From positions 1,674,001 through 1,738,000 of the forward strand of contig NZ_JAJDFX010000002.1 of the NCBI RefSeq assembly GCF_024704385.1: DNA of 64,000 nt, read 5' to 3'. A program made the translations under genes and the position numbers. Positions 27,618 through 36,115 of the stretch are shown piece after piece (position 1 is the first letter of the stretch; every line of letters begins with the position of its first letter). Source of the stretch: Cellulomonas sp. P24 (lineage in GTDB: Bacteria; Actinomycetota; Actinomycetes; Actinomycetales; Cellulomonadaceae). The notes below the pieces were generated by a model, which saw nothing but the letters and a program-made list of their open reading frames with translations, was not told where the DNA came from and made no database searches.

Positions 27618-28889
27618 TCAGAGCTCCGGCAGGGCGTCCCGCGCCGCGCCGGGGTCCTCGCCGGTCGCCTCGAGGAGGTCGACCACGAGCGAGCGGCACA
27701 GCAGCACGAGGCTCTGCACGTGCCAGTCGTCGGGAGCGAGCACGAACGGGTCCAGCCGGCCCGCGAGCACCAGGAGCTCCTCGCGCGCACGGACCGGTTC
27801 ACGGCCTGTCGCGAGCGCGATCCCCAGGTCGTCGCACGCGACCGCGAACCCGTCGACGACCGTCGCCACGTCGGCACGGTCGTGGACGTGACCGTCCTCG
27901 ATCGTCGCGAGCGCGCGCCTGACCAGCACCCGGGCGTTGCGCATCGCCCGGTCCACCCGCACCGCCGAGTTCCCGAGGGCGGTCAGCTCGTCGCGGTGGC
28001 GGCGCCCCGCCGGCGACACCCGGGCGAGGTCACGGGCGTTGCGTGCACCCTCCCGCCAGTCGTCGAGAGCCGGCTGCGAGGCCCGTCCCCGGATCAGCGC
28101 GTCCTCGACGTCGTGCGCCGACCCGTTCCGGAGGCCCCGGGCGAGCAGGTGCAGCATCCCGGCGAGCTCGCCGACGGCGTTCTTCGCCTGCATCCGCGGC
28201 CGGCGCCGCGGGTCGCTCGGGGTCAGCGCGGCGACTGCGAGCGCCACCGCGCCGCCGACGAGCGCATCGGTCCACCGGCCGAGCGGGCCGCCGTTCGCCC
28301 CGAGCGCCGGCAGGCCCACGATCACCAGCGCCTGCACCCCGGCCTGGGTCGCGAGCACGACGCCACGGTCGATGAACCGCGCCAGCAGCGCCGAGACCGC
28401 CAGGACGAGCGCGACCTGCCACCACCCGCTGCCGATCACGTGCACCACGAGGTCACCCAGACCGACGCCGACCGCGACACCGATCGCGAGCTCCGCGACC
28501 CGTCGGACCTGCCGGTCCATCGAGAACCCGAGCGCGACCCAGGCGGACACCGGCGCGAAGAACGGGAACTCGTGCCCGAGGACGTGCCGCCCGATGGCGT
28601 ACGACGCCCCGGCGGCGACCGACGCCTGCAGCACCGGGAAGAACGACGCACGGACCCGGCCCCAGCCCTGCCGCACGCGCGCCTCGCCGAGGACCCGTGC
28701 GGACCGACGCCCCCGCAGGTCGACGGCCGTGCGCCCGACGTCCCGACCGCTGCGACCCTCGGAGCCGACCGCTCCGCCGGTGCCGCCCGTCTCCCCGGCG
28801 CCGGTCTCGGCGCCACCCGCAGAGTCACCCGCGGGGCCGCCCGCACCTGCCACGTCCGCAGGGTCGCCGGTGCCCGCGGGCTCGCTCAC
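27618..28889 (-). CDS. FUSC-family membrane protein
   Basis: 423 residues. The first 70 are low-complexity Gly/Ala/Thr, then four to six membrane helices (FFAPVSAWVALGFSMDRQVR, LAIGVAVGVGLGDLVVHVIG, VGLPAL...) typical of the FUSC domain of aromatic-acid exporters, followed by a helical cytoplasmic domain. Substrate unknown. The GTG start overlaps the ygfZ stop by four bases, so the two are co-translated. Confidence 0.85.
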   Translation of the reverse strand: MSEPAGTGDPADVAGAGGPAGDSAGGAETGAGETGGTGGAVGSEGRSGRDVGRTAVDLRGRRSARVLGEARVRQGWGRVRASFFPVLQASVAAGASYAIGRHVLGHEFPFFAPVSAWVALGFSMDRQVRRVAELAIGVAVGVGLGDLVVHVIGSGWWQVALVLAVSALLARFIDRGVVLATQAGVQALVIVGLPALGANGGPLGRWTDALVGGAVALAVAALTPSDPRRRPRMQAKNAVGELAGMLHLLARGLRNGSAHDVEDALIRGRASQPALDDWREGARNARDLARVSPAGRRHRDELTALGNSAVRVDRAMRNARVLVRRALATIEDGHVHDRADVATVVDGFAVACDDLGIALATGREPVRAREELLVLAGRLDPFVLAPDDWHVQSLVLLCRSLVVDLLEATGEDPGAARDALPEL

Positions 28890-30079
28890 AGGCGCGGTGG
28901 GTGACCGAGCCCGCGCGCGACAGGGCCGCGCTGCGGTGGCCGGTCGACGGAGACGCCGTCCGCGGCGATCACGACCTCCTGGGCCGCGGACACCGCGCCG
29001 CCGTCGCAGTCGACGACCAGCACCGCGTCCTCGGGCAGACTCCGCTTGACCAGCGCGAGGGCCACCGGTCCGAGCTCGTGGTGCCGGGCCACCGAACCGA
29101 CCTCGCCGACCACCCGGTCACCGCCGCCCTGCACCCGGATCGCCGCGCCGTGGGCGGGGAGCAGGTGGCCGGAGCCGTCGAGCAGCAGCATCACGAGCCG
29201 GCGCGGCGGGCGACCGAGGTTGTGCACCCGTGCCACGGTCTCCTGCCCCCGGTAGCAGCCCTTGTGCAGGTGGACCGCGGTCCGCAGCCAGTCGAGCTCG
29301 TGCGGGATCGTCCGGTGGTCGACGTCCAGGGCCAGGCGCGGACGCCAGGCCTCGATCCGCAGCGCCTCGCTCGCCCAGGTCCCTGCGATCCGCCACCCGC
29401 TCGCCTCGCGTGCCGCGACCTCGTCCACCAGGGTGGCCCGCGGGACGAGGACGTGACGCCACGGCCGGTCCCCACCGGGGTGCTCCTCCTCCGGGCGCCC
29501 GTACCGCGTGCCACCGGGTGCGACCCTCGGCCACGGGTCGCGCCACGTGACCGGTTCCCCGTCGCCCCCCTCGGAGTCGAGCGGCTCGCCGAGCGTCGCC
29601 CACTCGTCGCTGACGTCCGCGACCTCCACCCGGAGCATGAACCTCATCCGGTCGAGCCACGCCGCGAGCGCGGGGGCGTCGGAGCCGTCGGTCAGGAGCC
29701 AGGTCGCGTCGCCGTCGTCCACGACACCGGCGGCGTGCTCGACGTGCCCCTGCGGGCTGAGCACCAACGTCTCGGTCGAGGTGCGCGGCGCGAGCTCGGT
29801 GAGGTCCTGCGACGTGATCGAGTTCAGCCACGAGAGCCGGTCCGGCCCGGTCACCCGGACGACGCCGTGGTGGGACAGGTCCACGACCGCGCCACCTTGC
29901 GCCAGGGCGCGCTGCTCGGCCGTCGGGTCCCCGTAGTGCCACGCGACGCCGTCGTCCGCACCGGCGGCCGCCACCGCGCCCCGCCGTGCGAGCAGCGGGC
30001 TCCGGAACCTCGCTTCGGGCCAGACGCGCGCCCCTGCCTCCGAGGTCGTGATCGGTGTCGCGCCGGGGTCCGTCGTCAT
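28886..30079 (-). CDS. ygfZ: Folate-binding protein YgfZ/GcvT-like
   Basis: 397 residues of the tetrahydrofolate-binding GcvT-like fold. The diagnostic Cys motif is KGCYRGQETVARVHNLGR near residue 283. The N-terminal barrel reads VVDLSHHGVVRVTGPDRLSW and SITSQDLTEL. YgfZ supports iron-sulfur cluster enzymes such as MiaB using folate. It precedes the FUSC gene and follows the nitrobindin gene by 7 bp, an order shared by many actinobacteria. Confidence 0.92.
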   Translation of the reverse strand: MTTDPGATPITTSEAGARVWPEARFRSPLLARRGAVAAAGADDGVAWHYGDPTAEQRALAQGGAVVDLSHHGVVRVTGPDRLSWLNSITSQDLTELAPRTSTETLVLSPQGHVEHAAGVVDDGDATWLLTDGSDAPALAAWLDRMRFMLRVEVADVSDEWATLGEPLDSEGGDGEPVTWRDPWPRVAPGGTRYGRPEEEHPGGDRPWRHVLVPRATLVDEVAAREASGWRIAGTWASEALRIEAWRPRLALDVDHRTIPHELDWLRTAVHLHKGCYRGQETVARVHNLGRPPRRLVMLLLDGSGHLLPAHGAAIRVQGGGDRVVGEVGSVARHHELGPVALALVKRSLPEDAVLVVDCDGGAVSAAQEVVIAADGVSVDRPPQRGPVARGLGHPPRL

Positions 30080-30086
30080 CGCCTGC

Positions 30087-30692
30087 TCACGCGTCCTGTC
30101 CGTCGTCGTCCACGTCGACCCTGCTCAGCCGTGCGGACACGTAGGACTGCAGACCCTGCCCGAAGGCCGCCAGGTCCCACGCCCACATCAGCTCGCCCTG
30201 GACGTAGCCGTACATCCGGGTGGCCGCCGTGATCTCCGCCGCGCTCGACGTGCGCGCGATCAGGTCGCTCACGAGGTCGACGCGGCCGTTGCCGGTGGAG
30301 CCGACGTACAGCGACAGGTGGCCCGCCGGGTCGGTGAGCAGCACCTCGAGCGGGTGCCGGTCGGCGGGCAGCGAGGGTTCCCGTTCCGGCGAGACGCGCC
30401 AGTACCCCGTCTCGGTGGACCACACGGGTCCCGGTGCGGGGCCGTCGACCGCCTGGACCTCACCGTCGGGCCCCGGCACGAGCGCCGAGCCGTCGTCCGG
30501 TGCGACGACCAGCCGGAGCGTCGACTCGTACCGCAGGTACGGACCCCCGTCGTGGTCGAAGACGACGTCCTGGGTGACCACGGTCTCCTCGATCCCCGGG
30601 TACGCGACGACGCCCTCGCCGTGCCAGCGGCCCAGCAACCAGGCGAGCGGGTACGCCTCGGGGGCGAGGTCGTCCGGGATCACGAACGCCAT
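30087..30692 (-). CDS. Nitrobindin-family heme-binding beta-barrel protein
   Basis: 201 residues. It opens with PLAWLLGRWHGEGVVAYPGI, the GxWxGxG motif of the THAP4-like/nitrobindin (FABP-like) barrel; the C-terminal His expected as heme ligand cannot be assigned with certainty. Mycobacterial orthologues bind ferric heme and handle nitric oxide or peroxynitrite. Its place between ygfZ and the thioredoxin/GlnR genes matches the mycobacterial neighbourhood. Confidence 0.87.
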   Translation of the reverse strand: MAFVIPDDLAPEAYPLAWLLGRWHGEGVVAYPGIEETVVTQDVVFDHDGGPYLRYESTLRLVVAPDDGSALVPGPDGEVQAVDGPAPGPVWSTETGYWRVSPEREPSLPADRHPLEVLLTDPAGHLSLYVGSTGNGRVDLVSDLIARTSSAAEITAATRMYGYVQGELMWAWDLAAFGQGLQSYVSARLSRVDVDDDGQDA

Positions 30693-30765
30693 GTCAGCAC
30701 CTCTCTCGACGCGACCGCTCCGGCCGGGGCGTTCCCCGACGGGTACGGGCCCGACGTGGGCAGGT

Positions 30766-30873
30766 TCAGTGCTGTCCCTTGTAGAGCCGGTAGACGACGA
30801 ACCCCGCGAACCACGCGATCGCGATCGTCGTCAGCAGCAGCAGACCGATGAAGAAGCCTTCGAGCGCGCTCAT
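30766..30873 (-). CDS. 35-residue single-span membrane protein
   Basis: ATG 30873 to TGA 30766 encodes MSALEGFFIG, a hydrophobic stretch LLLLTTIAIAWFAGFVVY and the tail RLYKGQH. This is one transmembrane helix with a short basic cytoplasmic end. TAGGAT (30880-30885, minus strand) lies six bases before the ATG, the same leaderless arrangement as proven-looking neighbours, which argues it is translated. Function unknown. It is divergent from the DsrE-like gene. Confidence 0.7.
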   Translation of the reverse strand: MSALEGFFIGLLLLTTIAIAWFAGFVVYRLYKGQH

Positions 30874-30879
30874 GGGGCG

Positions 30880-30938
30880 ATCCTAACGACGACCGGCGGC
30901 AGATGCGCCGACGTGTCCACGCCGCGCGCGCCTACCCT
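30880..30938. promoter_or_regulatory. Pair of divergent leaderless -10 boxes
   Basis: TAGGAT on the minus strand (30880-30885) serves the 35-residue membrane protein; TACCCT on the plus strand (30933-30938) is six bases from the DsrE-like GTG. Confidence 0.55.
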
Positions 30939-30944
30939 GACGAC

Positions 30945-31316
30945 GTGAGCCGACCCGAACGCCCCCTCGTCGTCAAGACCACCGCCGGCGCCGACCGCCT
31001 CGAGGCCTGCAACCAGGCGTTCACCGTCGCCGCGACCGCCGTCGCCGCGGGGGCCGACGTGAGCCTGTGGCTCACCGGCGAGGCGAGCTGGCTCGCGCTG
31101 CCCGGACGGGCCGAGCAGCTCGCGCTCGAGCACGCCGCTCCCCTCGGCGACCTCCTGGCCGCGGTGCTGGCCGGCGGTCGCGTGACGGTCTGCACCCAGT
31201 GCGCCGCCCGGCGGGAGATCGGCCCCGACGACGTCCTCCCCGGCATCCGCATCGCGGGGGCCGCGGTGTTCGTCGAAGAGGTGCTGTCCCCGACCGCGCA
31301 GGCGCTCGTCTACTGA
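30945..31316 (+). CDS. DsrE-family small protein
   Basis: 123 residues from GTG 30945. It has the Rossmann-like DsrE/peroxiredoxin-like pattern: LVVKTTAGADRLEACNQAF, AATAVAAGADVSLWLTGEASWL and a CxxC in VTVCTQCAARREIG. DsrE-like proteins carry sulfur as persulfide on a Cys; the CTQC here could do so. The neighbours (thioredoxin, DUF4395, nitrobindin) suggest a sulfur or redox role, which is inference. Confidence 0.8.
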   Translation: MSRPERPLVVKTTAGADRLEACNQAFTVAATAVAAGADVSLWLTGEASWLALPGRAEQLALEHAAPLGDLLAAVLAGGRVTVCTQCAARREIGPDDVLPGIRIAGAAVFVEEVLSPTAQALVY

Positions 31317-31332
31317 GCGACAGGGGCCCGGC

Positions 31333-31857
31333 TCAGGCCTCGCGAGAGCGCAGGCGCAGGCCGAGCAGGTACAGCTCGCACCCGAGGCACAACCCGAACA
31401 CGGAGTTCAGGAACGCCGCGACGAGGGCGAACGCCGCCGCCGTCGGGATCGCGGCACCGACCCCCACCGCGCCGAGCAGCACGCCGAGGCCGGTGATCAC
31501 GAGGCCGACCCCTTGAGCGAAGCGCGGCGGACGCGGGTCCTCGAGCTCGGTGGGCGGCGCGAGACGCGGCTGCACGAACGCGCGGAACAGGCGTCCCTGG
31601 ACGGAGCCCTGGGCGCCGCGCACCGTTCCGACGAGGAACAGCGCGGCGATCACGGCGAGCAGGACGAGCGCGGCGGTGCCGGTGCCGAGGAGCAGGGTGG
31701 TCGCGAGGAGCAACGCGGTGATCGCGGCACCGACGCGCGGCCCGCGCGGGTCGATCCCGGTGGGAGGGTGCGGGGTCGTGCGGGAGTGGTCGGGCAGTAC
31801 GTGGTCGGGCAATGCGTGGTCGGGCACGGTCTGGTCAGGCGTGGTCTGGTCAGGCAT
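31333..31857 (-). CDS. DUF4395-family membrane protein with N-terminal pentapeptide repeat
   Basis: 174 residues. About residues 2-25 are five imperfect PDxxx repeats (PDQTT, PDQTV, PDHAL, PDHVL, PDHS) encoded by a 15-bp tandem repeat. Then come four membrane segments and a final pair of cysteines in GLCLGCELYLLGLRL, as in the DUF4395 family, which is usually next to a thioredoxin gene. Function unknown; transfer of reducing power across the membrane is a common guess. Confidence 0.85.
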   Translation of the reverse strand: MPDQTTPDQTVPDHALPDHVLPDHSRTTPHPPTGIDPRGPRVGAAITALLLATTLLLGTGTAALVLLAVIAALFLVGTVRGAQGSVQGRLFRAFVQPRLAPPTELEDPRPPRFAQGVGLVITGLGVLLGAVGVGAAIPTAAAFALVAAFLNSVFGLCLGCELYLLGLRLRSREA

Positions 31858-31860
31858 GGG
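31786..31860. repeat. 15-bp in-frame tandem repeat (5 units)
   Basis: Five 15-bp units, the first three beginning GTGGTCGGGCA and the last two CTGGTCAGGC, at the 5' end of the DUF4395 gene. Being a multiple of three, copy changes would keep the reading frame. Confidence 0.9.
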
Positions 31861-31911
31861 TGTCTCCGGTCTCGTTCGAGGGTCGAGCAGTGCCGGGGCC
31901 GGTGACCGCGC

Positions 31912-32397
31912 TCAGTGCGCGCGGGCACCGTCAGGACACTGCCCGAGCGACTCGAGCGAGGCGATGGCGTGGTGGTGGCTGACCGCACCGCTCATGCGGC
32001 CGCAGACGGTCCCGTCCGGACCGAGCACGAGGACGGTCGGGGTGCGCAGCACGTGGAAGCGCCGCACGAGCTCGAGGTGCTCCTCGACGTCGAGCTCGAC
32101 GTGCACGACTCCGGGGTGGTCCGCCGCGACGGAGGACAGCACGACGGCGGTCCGCCGGCAGGGTGCGCACACCTCCGAGGACAGCTGCACGAACGTCGCC
32201 CGCGCGCCTGGGGCGACGCCCAGCTCCGCCGGTGTCACCTGGGGAGAGGCGGCGGAGGGCACGTCGTCGCTCTCGTGGGCGACCGCCGCGACCCGCTCGG
32301 ACACTGCCGTGAAGCGGCCGTTGCGCCACGACCACCACCAGCCGAGCGCGCCGGCCAGCACCAGTACCGCGAGCAGCAGCTCGATCCTCGTCTGCAT
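31912..32397 (-). CDS. Membrane-anchored thioredoxin-like protein (ThiX-type)
   Basis: 161 residues: one N-terminal membrane anchor (about residues 5-23, LLLAVLVLAGALGWWW), a short linker, then a thioredoxin domain with active site CAPC (in SSEVCAPCRRTAVVL) and cis-Pro strand LRTPTVLVLGPDG. The domain should face outside the cytoplasm. Mycobacteria have a comparable gene (thiX) beside GlnR. It follows the membrane-protein gene after a 3-bp gap, so the two are in one operon. Confidence 0.88.
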   Translation of the reverse strand: MQTRIELLLAVLVLAGALGWWWSWRNGRFTAVSERVAAVAHESDDVPSAASPQVTPAELGVAPGARATFVQLSSEVCAPCRRTAVVLSSVAADHPGVVHVELDVEEHLELVRRFHVLRTPTVLVLGPDGTVCGRMSGAVSHHHAIASLESLGQCPDGARAH

Positions 32398-32400
32398 CGC

Positions 32401-33135
32401 TCAGCCCACCAGGACCCGGCCGACGACGTACACGAGGATCCCCGTGACCGTCACCGGGAGGACCAGGGCGGCGAGAGCGGCAGGCAGCTTCCGCAGTGCC
32501 CGGAGCCGGTCGAAGAGCACGTGCAGCGACGCGACCAGCACACCGACGGCGAGGCCCAGCAGCGCACCGGCGACCACATCCATGCCCGGGACGAGCGCAC
32601 CGGCCCCCGCACCGGCCCCCGCGGCGACCCCCACCGTGACGAACGCACCGATCCAGCCGGAGATCGGCAGGACCACCACCGCGGACCCGACCGCGAGCGC
32701 GAGCGCCCCGGTGATGACCAGGCCGGTGCCGCCCGACGTCCGACCGGATGCGACCCACCCGGCGACCGAGGCCACGACGAGGGTGCCCGCGACGACCCCG
32801 GAGACCGACTCCAGCAGCCGCTCACGCCCGTCGGTGCGCAGCAGCTCGCTGACGAACGCCAGCAGGATCGACAGCGCGACGACTGCGGGGAGCTCACGCA
32901 GGAACGGCTCGCCGCGGGTGAAGGTGATGGCGGCGACCGCGCCCACGCCACCGACGCCGATGACCACGGAGGCCCCCGGTCTGCTCGGCAGCCCGAGCAG
33001 CACCGGCCACCCGAACGCGACGACGACGGCCAGGACGGCGCAGAACGCGGCCAGGGGCGTCTCGCCGACGTACGCCGCGACCGCGATGAGCGTCGCGACG
33101 AACGCCGTCCACACCGCCCGCGTGGTCAGGCTCAT
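32401..33135 (-). CDS. Polytopic membrane protein of unknown function
   Basis: 244 residues with about seven hydrophobic segments, Gly/Ala/Val-rich, and almost no charged residues outside a central [12 protein letters not shown] loop and the [11 protein letters not shown] loop. No transporter motif recognised. I chose ATG 33135; the upstream in-frame region is Arg-rich and improbable. It precedes the thioredoxin gene by 3 bp and is divergent from glnR by 260 bp. Confidence 0.72.
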   Translation of the reverse strand: MSLTTRAVWTAFVATLIAVAAYVGETPLAAFCAVLAVVVAFGWPVLLGLPSRPGASVVIGVGGVGAVAAITFTRGEPFLRELPAVVALSILLAFVSELLRTDGRERLLESVSGVVAGTLVVASVAGWVASGRTSGGTGLVITGALALAVGSAVVVLPISGWIGAFVTVGVAAGAGAGAGALVPGMDVVAGALLGLAVGVLVASLHVLFDRLRALRKLPAALAALVLPVTVTGILVYVVGRVLVG

Positions 33136-33335
33136 CGGGGCCACCGCCCGTTCACCGGTGCCGCGGGCGCACCGTGGCGGCCGCGGCGGACGCGGTCGTC
33201 CGGGCGCGCGGCGGCGCGGGCGGGGGTGGGCACGCGGACGATTGTCGCAGATGCGCCGGCGCGGGCCGGTTGCGGCCGCCCGTCGGACGGCCGCACGGCG
33301 AGCGGCGATCACCCGGCTCAGGCGCTGGAACGCCG

Positions 33336-33374
33336 CGTGTGGGACACGCCACGCGTTGTAGCGTGTCCCACACG
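33336..33374. promoter_or_regulatory. Perfect 14-bp inverted repeat in the glnR 5' region
   Basis: CGTGTGGGACACGC (33336-33349) and GCGTGTCCCACACG (33361-33374) are exact reverse complements across an 11-nt spacer, ending 21 bp before the glnR GTG. Each arm is itself a near-palindrome (GTGT...ACAC). TAGCGT at 33359-33364 could be a -10 lying in the middle, so a protein bound here would cover the promoter; alternatively it forms a leader hairpin. Confidence 0.6.
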
Positions 33375-33395
33375 GCAAGCAAGGAGGTTCTTCCG

Positions 33396-34205
33396 GTGGC
33401 AGACCTGCTGCTGCTCACTCCCTCGTCCGGTGGCCCGGCCCAGGTGCTCCCCGCTCTCGGTCTGCTGACCCACCGGATCCGGGTGCTGCCCGTCGAGCCC
33501 TCGGCCCTGCTGGAGGCCCCGGAGGCCGATGTCGTCCTGATGGACGCACGGCGTGACCTCGCCACCGCACGGACCACCTGCCGCATGCTCCGCGCGACCG
33601 GGCTCACGGTCCCGGTCATCCTGATCCTCACCGAGGGCGGCCTGACGGTGCTCACCGCCGAGTGGGGGGTCGACGACCTCGTCCTCGCGAACGCCGGCCC
33701 CGCCGAGGTCGAGACCCGGATCCGCCTCGTCATCGAGCGCTTCGCGACCCCCGCGGTCGACTCGGCGCCCGAGGAGATCTCCGCCGGCGAGCTCACGATC
33801 GACGCGAGCGGCTACTCGGCGCGGCTGCGTGGGCGCCACCTCGACCTCACCTACAAGGAGTTCGAGCTGCTGAAGTACCTGGTGCAGCACCCCGGCCGGG
33901 TGTTCACCCGGGCGCAGCTCCTCCAGGAGGTCTGGGGCTACGACTACTACGGAGGCACCCGGACCGTCGACGTCCACGTCCGGCGTCTGCGCGCCAAGCT
34001 CGGTCCGGAGCACGAACAGCTGATCGGCACGGTCCGCAACGTCGGCTACCGGTTCGACATGCCGAAGGACCGACGCTCGTCGCTCGACAGCGGGCGCGGG
34101 ACGGATGCGGACGCACCCGACGACGCGGAGCCCGGCCCCGCGACCACGACGACACCCTCGAGGTCCGGGGATACCGGCACACCTCGTGAGACCGTCGCCC
34201 GCTGA
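33396..34205 (+). CDS. glnR: GlnR-type nitrogen regulator (OmpR-family winged helix)
   Basis: 269 residues. The receiver-like half (residues 1-125) keeps an Asp in [16 protein letters not shown] but otherwise departs from phosphorylated regulators, as expected for actinobacterial GlnR, which works as an unphosphorylated dimer. The C-terminal winged helix reads [49 protein letters not shown] and [11 protein letters not shown]. It has an extra 40-residue acidic/Thr-rich tail. AAGGAGG precedes GTG 33396. GlnR controls ammonium assimilation genes. Placement beside the thioredoxin and nitrobindin genes matches other actinobacteria. Confidence 0.92.
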   Translation: MADLLLLTPSSGGPAQVLPALGLLTHRIRVLPVEPSALLEAPEADVVLMDARRDLATARTTCRMLRATGLTVPVILILTEGGLTVLTAEWGVDDLVLANAGPAEVETRIRLVIERFATPAVDSAPEEISAGELTIDASGYSARLRGRHLDLTYKEFELLKYLVQHPGRVFTRAQLLQEVWGYDYYGGTRTVDVHVRRLRAKLGPEHEQLIGTVRNVGYRFDMPKDRRSSLDSGRGTDADAPDDAEPGPATTTTPSRSGDTGTPRETVAR

Positions 34206-34276
34206 CCGGTCACGCGCGCCATGGCCCCGCACGTTCCGCATCCCCCGCGAGCACGGAACGAGGTAGGTTCGCCCAA

Positions 34277-35200
34277 GTGAGCGTCGACTCGACCGCCGTC
34301 CTGATCGAGGGCCCATGGCGGCACCAGTTCGTCCCGGCCAACGGGGCGCGCTTCCACGTCGCCGCCGCCGGACCGGACGACCGTGAGGCCCCGCTCGTCG
34401 TCCTCCTGCACGGGTTCCCCGAGTTCTGGTGGGCGTGGCGGCACCAGATCCCGGCGTTGGCCGACGCCGGTTACCGGGTCGTGGCGATGGACCTTCGCGG
34501 GACGGGCGCCTCGGACAAGCCCCCGATCGGGTACGACGTCCCGACGCTCTGCCGGGACGTCGCCGGGCTCGTGCGCTCGCTGGGCGTCGACCGCGCCGTC
34601 GTCGTCGGCCACGGCGTCGGTGGCTCCGTGGCCTGGGCGATGACGGCGCTCGAGCCGTCCGTCACAGCGGCCGTCGGGTCGTTCGGCATGCCGCACCCGG
34701 TGCATGCGCGCGCCCTCGGCCGAGCGGCCCTGACGCCGACCGCGCTGCGTCACCTGCTCTACTTCCAGCTGCCGACGCTCCCGGAGCGGTCGATGACACG
34801 AGGCGACCTCGTCACCCGCCTGCTGCGCGAGTGGGGTGCCGACGGGTGGATCACCGACGACGACGCCGAGACGTACCGGGTCGCCGCCCAGGTGCCGTTC
34901 GCCGCGCACAGCGCGATGGAACGCCTCCGCTGGCTGGTCCGCTCGACACCACGTACCGACGGCCGGCGCTACCTGGCACGCTTGCGCGCCCCCGTCACGG
35001 TGCCGGTGCTCCAGGTCCACGGCTCCGGCGACCGCTGCCGGCCCGCCGCCACCGCGTCGACCCCGGTCTCGCTCAGCGGGTCCCGCTACCGGTTCGAGCT
35101 CGTGGCGGGCGCCGGGCACTTCGTCCCCGAGGAGGCGCCGGACGTCGTCGGCGCCCTCCTGCTGGACTGGCTCGCCGACGTGGCACCGCTCGCCGGCTGA
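34277..35200 (+). CDS. Alpha/beta hydrolase, epoxide hydrolase-like, with a glycine at the nucleophile elbow
   Basis: 307 residues. Oxyanion region HGFPEFWWAWRHQ (residues 45-57) is that of epoxide hydrolases, and the catalytic His is H281 in GAGHFVPEEAP. The nucleophile elbow, however, reads GHGVGG at 111-116: the nucleophile place (113) is Gly instead of Asp or Ser. Ordinary epoxide or ester hydrolysis by covalent catalysis therefore looks impossible. GTG 34277 follows TAGGTT (34264-34269) by seven bases. An EphE-like gene sits in the same place near nth and crp in mycobacteria. Confidence 0.88.
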   Translation: MSVDSTAVLIEGPWRHQFVPANGARFHVAAAGPDDREAPLVVLLHGFPEFWWAWRHQIPALADAGYRVVAMDLRGTGASDKPPIGYDVPTLCRDVAGLVRSLGVDRAVVVGHGVGGSVAWAMTALEPSVTAAVGSFGMPHPVHARALGRAALTPTALRHLLYFQLPTLPERSMTRGDLVTRLLREWGADGWITDDDAETYRVAAQVPFAAHSAMERLRWLVRSTPRTDGRRYLARLRAPVTVPVLQVHGSGDRCRPAATASTPVSLSGSRYRFELVAGAGHFVPEEAPDVVGALLLDWLADVAPLAG

Positions 35201-35215
35201 CCGCACCAGTCGACC

Positions 35216-35244
35216 GACCCCGGGCGACCGCTGCGGCCCGGGTC
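35216..35244. terminator. Hairpin between convergent hydrolase and nth genes
   Basis: GACCCCGGGC pairs with GCCCGGGTC, with one bulged C, around an 11-nt loop. It reaches into the nth stop codon and could end transcription from both sides. Confidence 0.55.
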
Positions 35245-35956
35245 AGTCCTTGACCAGGTCGGCGGCCCGCGCGGGGTCGATCTCCCCGATCCCGAACGAC
35301 GGGCAGTCGGAGGCGATCGGGCACGCACCGCACGCGGGGCGACGGGCGAAGCACACGCGTCGCCCGTGGAAGATCAGCCGATGCGACAGCAGGGTCCACT
35401 CGCGCTTCTCGATCAGGTCCGCGATGTCCTGCTCGACCCGGACCGGGTCCTCGCTCGTCGTCCACCCCAGGCGCCGAGCCAGGCGCCCGACGTGCGTGTC
35501 GACCGTGATCCCCGGTGTCGCGAACGCGTTGCCCAGCACGACGTTGGCCGTCTTGCGTCCGACCCCAGGGAGGGTCACCAGGTCGTCCAGCCGAGACGGG
35601 ACGCGCCCGTCGAACCGTTCGACGAGCTCCCGCCCGATGCCCATGAGCGACTCGGCCTTCGCCCGGAAGAAGCCCGTGGACCGGATCAGGTCCTGCAGCT
35701 CCGCGCGGTCCGCACCGGCGTAGGCCTGCGCGTCCGGGTACCGGTCGAACAGCTCGGGGGTGACCATGTTCACCCGCTTGTCGGTGCACTGGGCCGAGAG
35801 CACCGTCGCGACGAGGAGCTCGAGCGGCGAGCCGAAGTCGAGCTCGCACGCGGCCTCGGGGTGCCGCTCCGCGAGGGCCCGGTTGATGCGCCGGGCCCGC
35901 CGGACGAGCGCGAGGTGGGACTCTCCGGCTGAGGACGGCGCTGTGGTCGAGGTCAC
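35243..35956 (-). CDS. nth: Endonuclease III (DNA glycosylase/AP lyase)
   Basis: 237 residues. Base-excision repair enzyme removing oxidised pyrimidines. The helix-hairpin-helix [17 protein letters not shown] contains the catalytic Lys, followed by the catalytic Asp in [13 protein letters not shown]. The [4Fe-4S] cluster loop is C-x6-C-x2-C-x5-C in [17 protein letters not shown] near the C-terminus. GTG 35956 is supported by TACGCT (35963-35968, minus strand) six bases upstream. Confidence 0.96.
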   Translation of the reverse strand: MTSTTAPSSAGESHLALVRRARRINRALAERHPEAACELDFGSPLELLVATVLSAQCTDKRVNMVTPELFDRYPDAQAYAGADRAELQDLIRSTGFFRAKAESLMGIGRELVERFDGRVPSRLDDLVTLPGVGRKTANVVLGNAFATPGITVDTHVGRLARRLGWTTSEDPVRVEQDIADLIEKREWTLLSHRLIFHGRRVCFARRPACGACPIASDCPSFGIGEIDPARAADLVKD

Positions 35957-36115
35957 GCCGGAAGCGTACGTCCGATGCGTCGTCCCTGGTCCGCACGGGT
36001 GATCCTGGCCTTCGTTGCGCGTGCTCGGCTCAAGTGCGCGCTCGATCGGGTCGAGAAGCGGTGGAACGAGCCGACGTGACGAGCACGGCGGCGCGGCGCA
36101 CGGTGAGGGAGCACG

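Noticed and set aside
32401-33378. Longer N-terminus for the membrane protein beside glnR
   Set aside because: The extra 81 residues are Arg/Pro-rich and cross the inverted repeat of the glnR promoter region.
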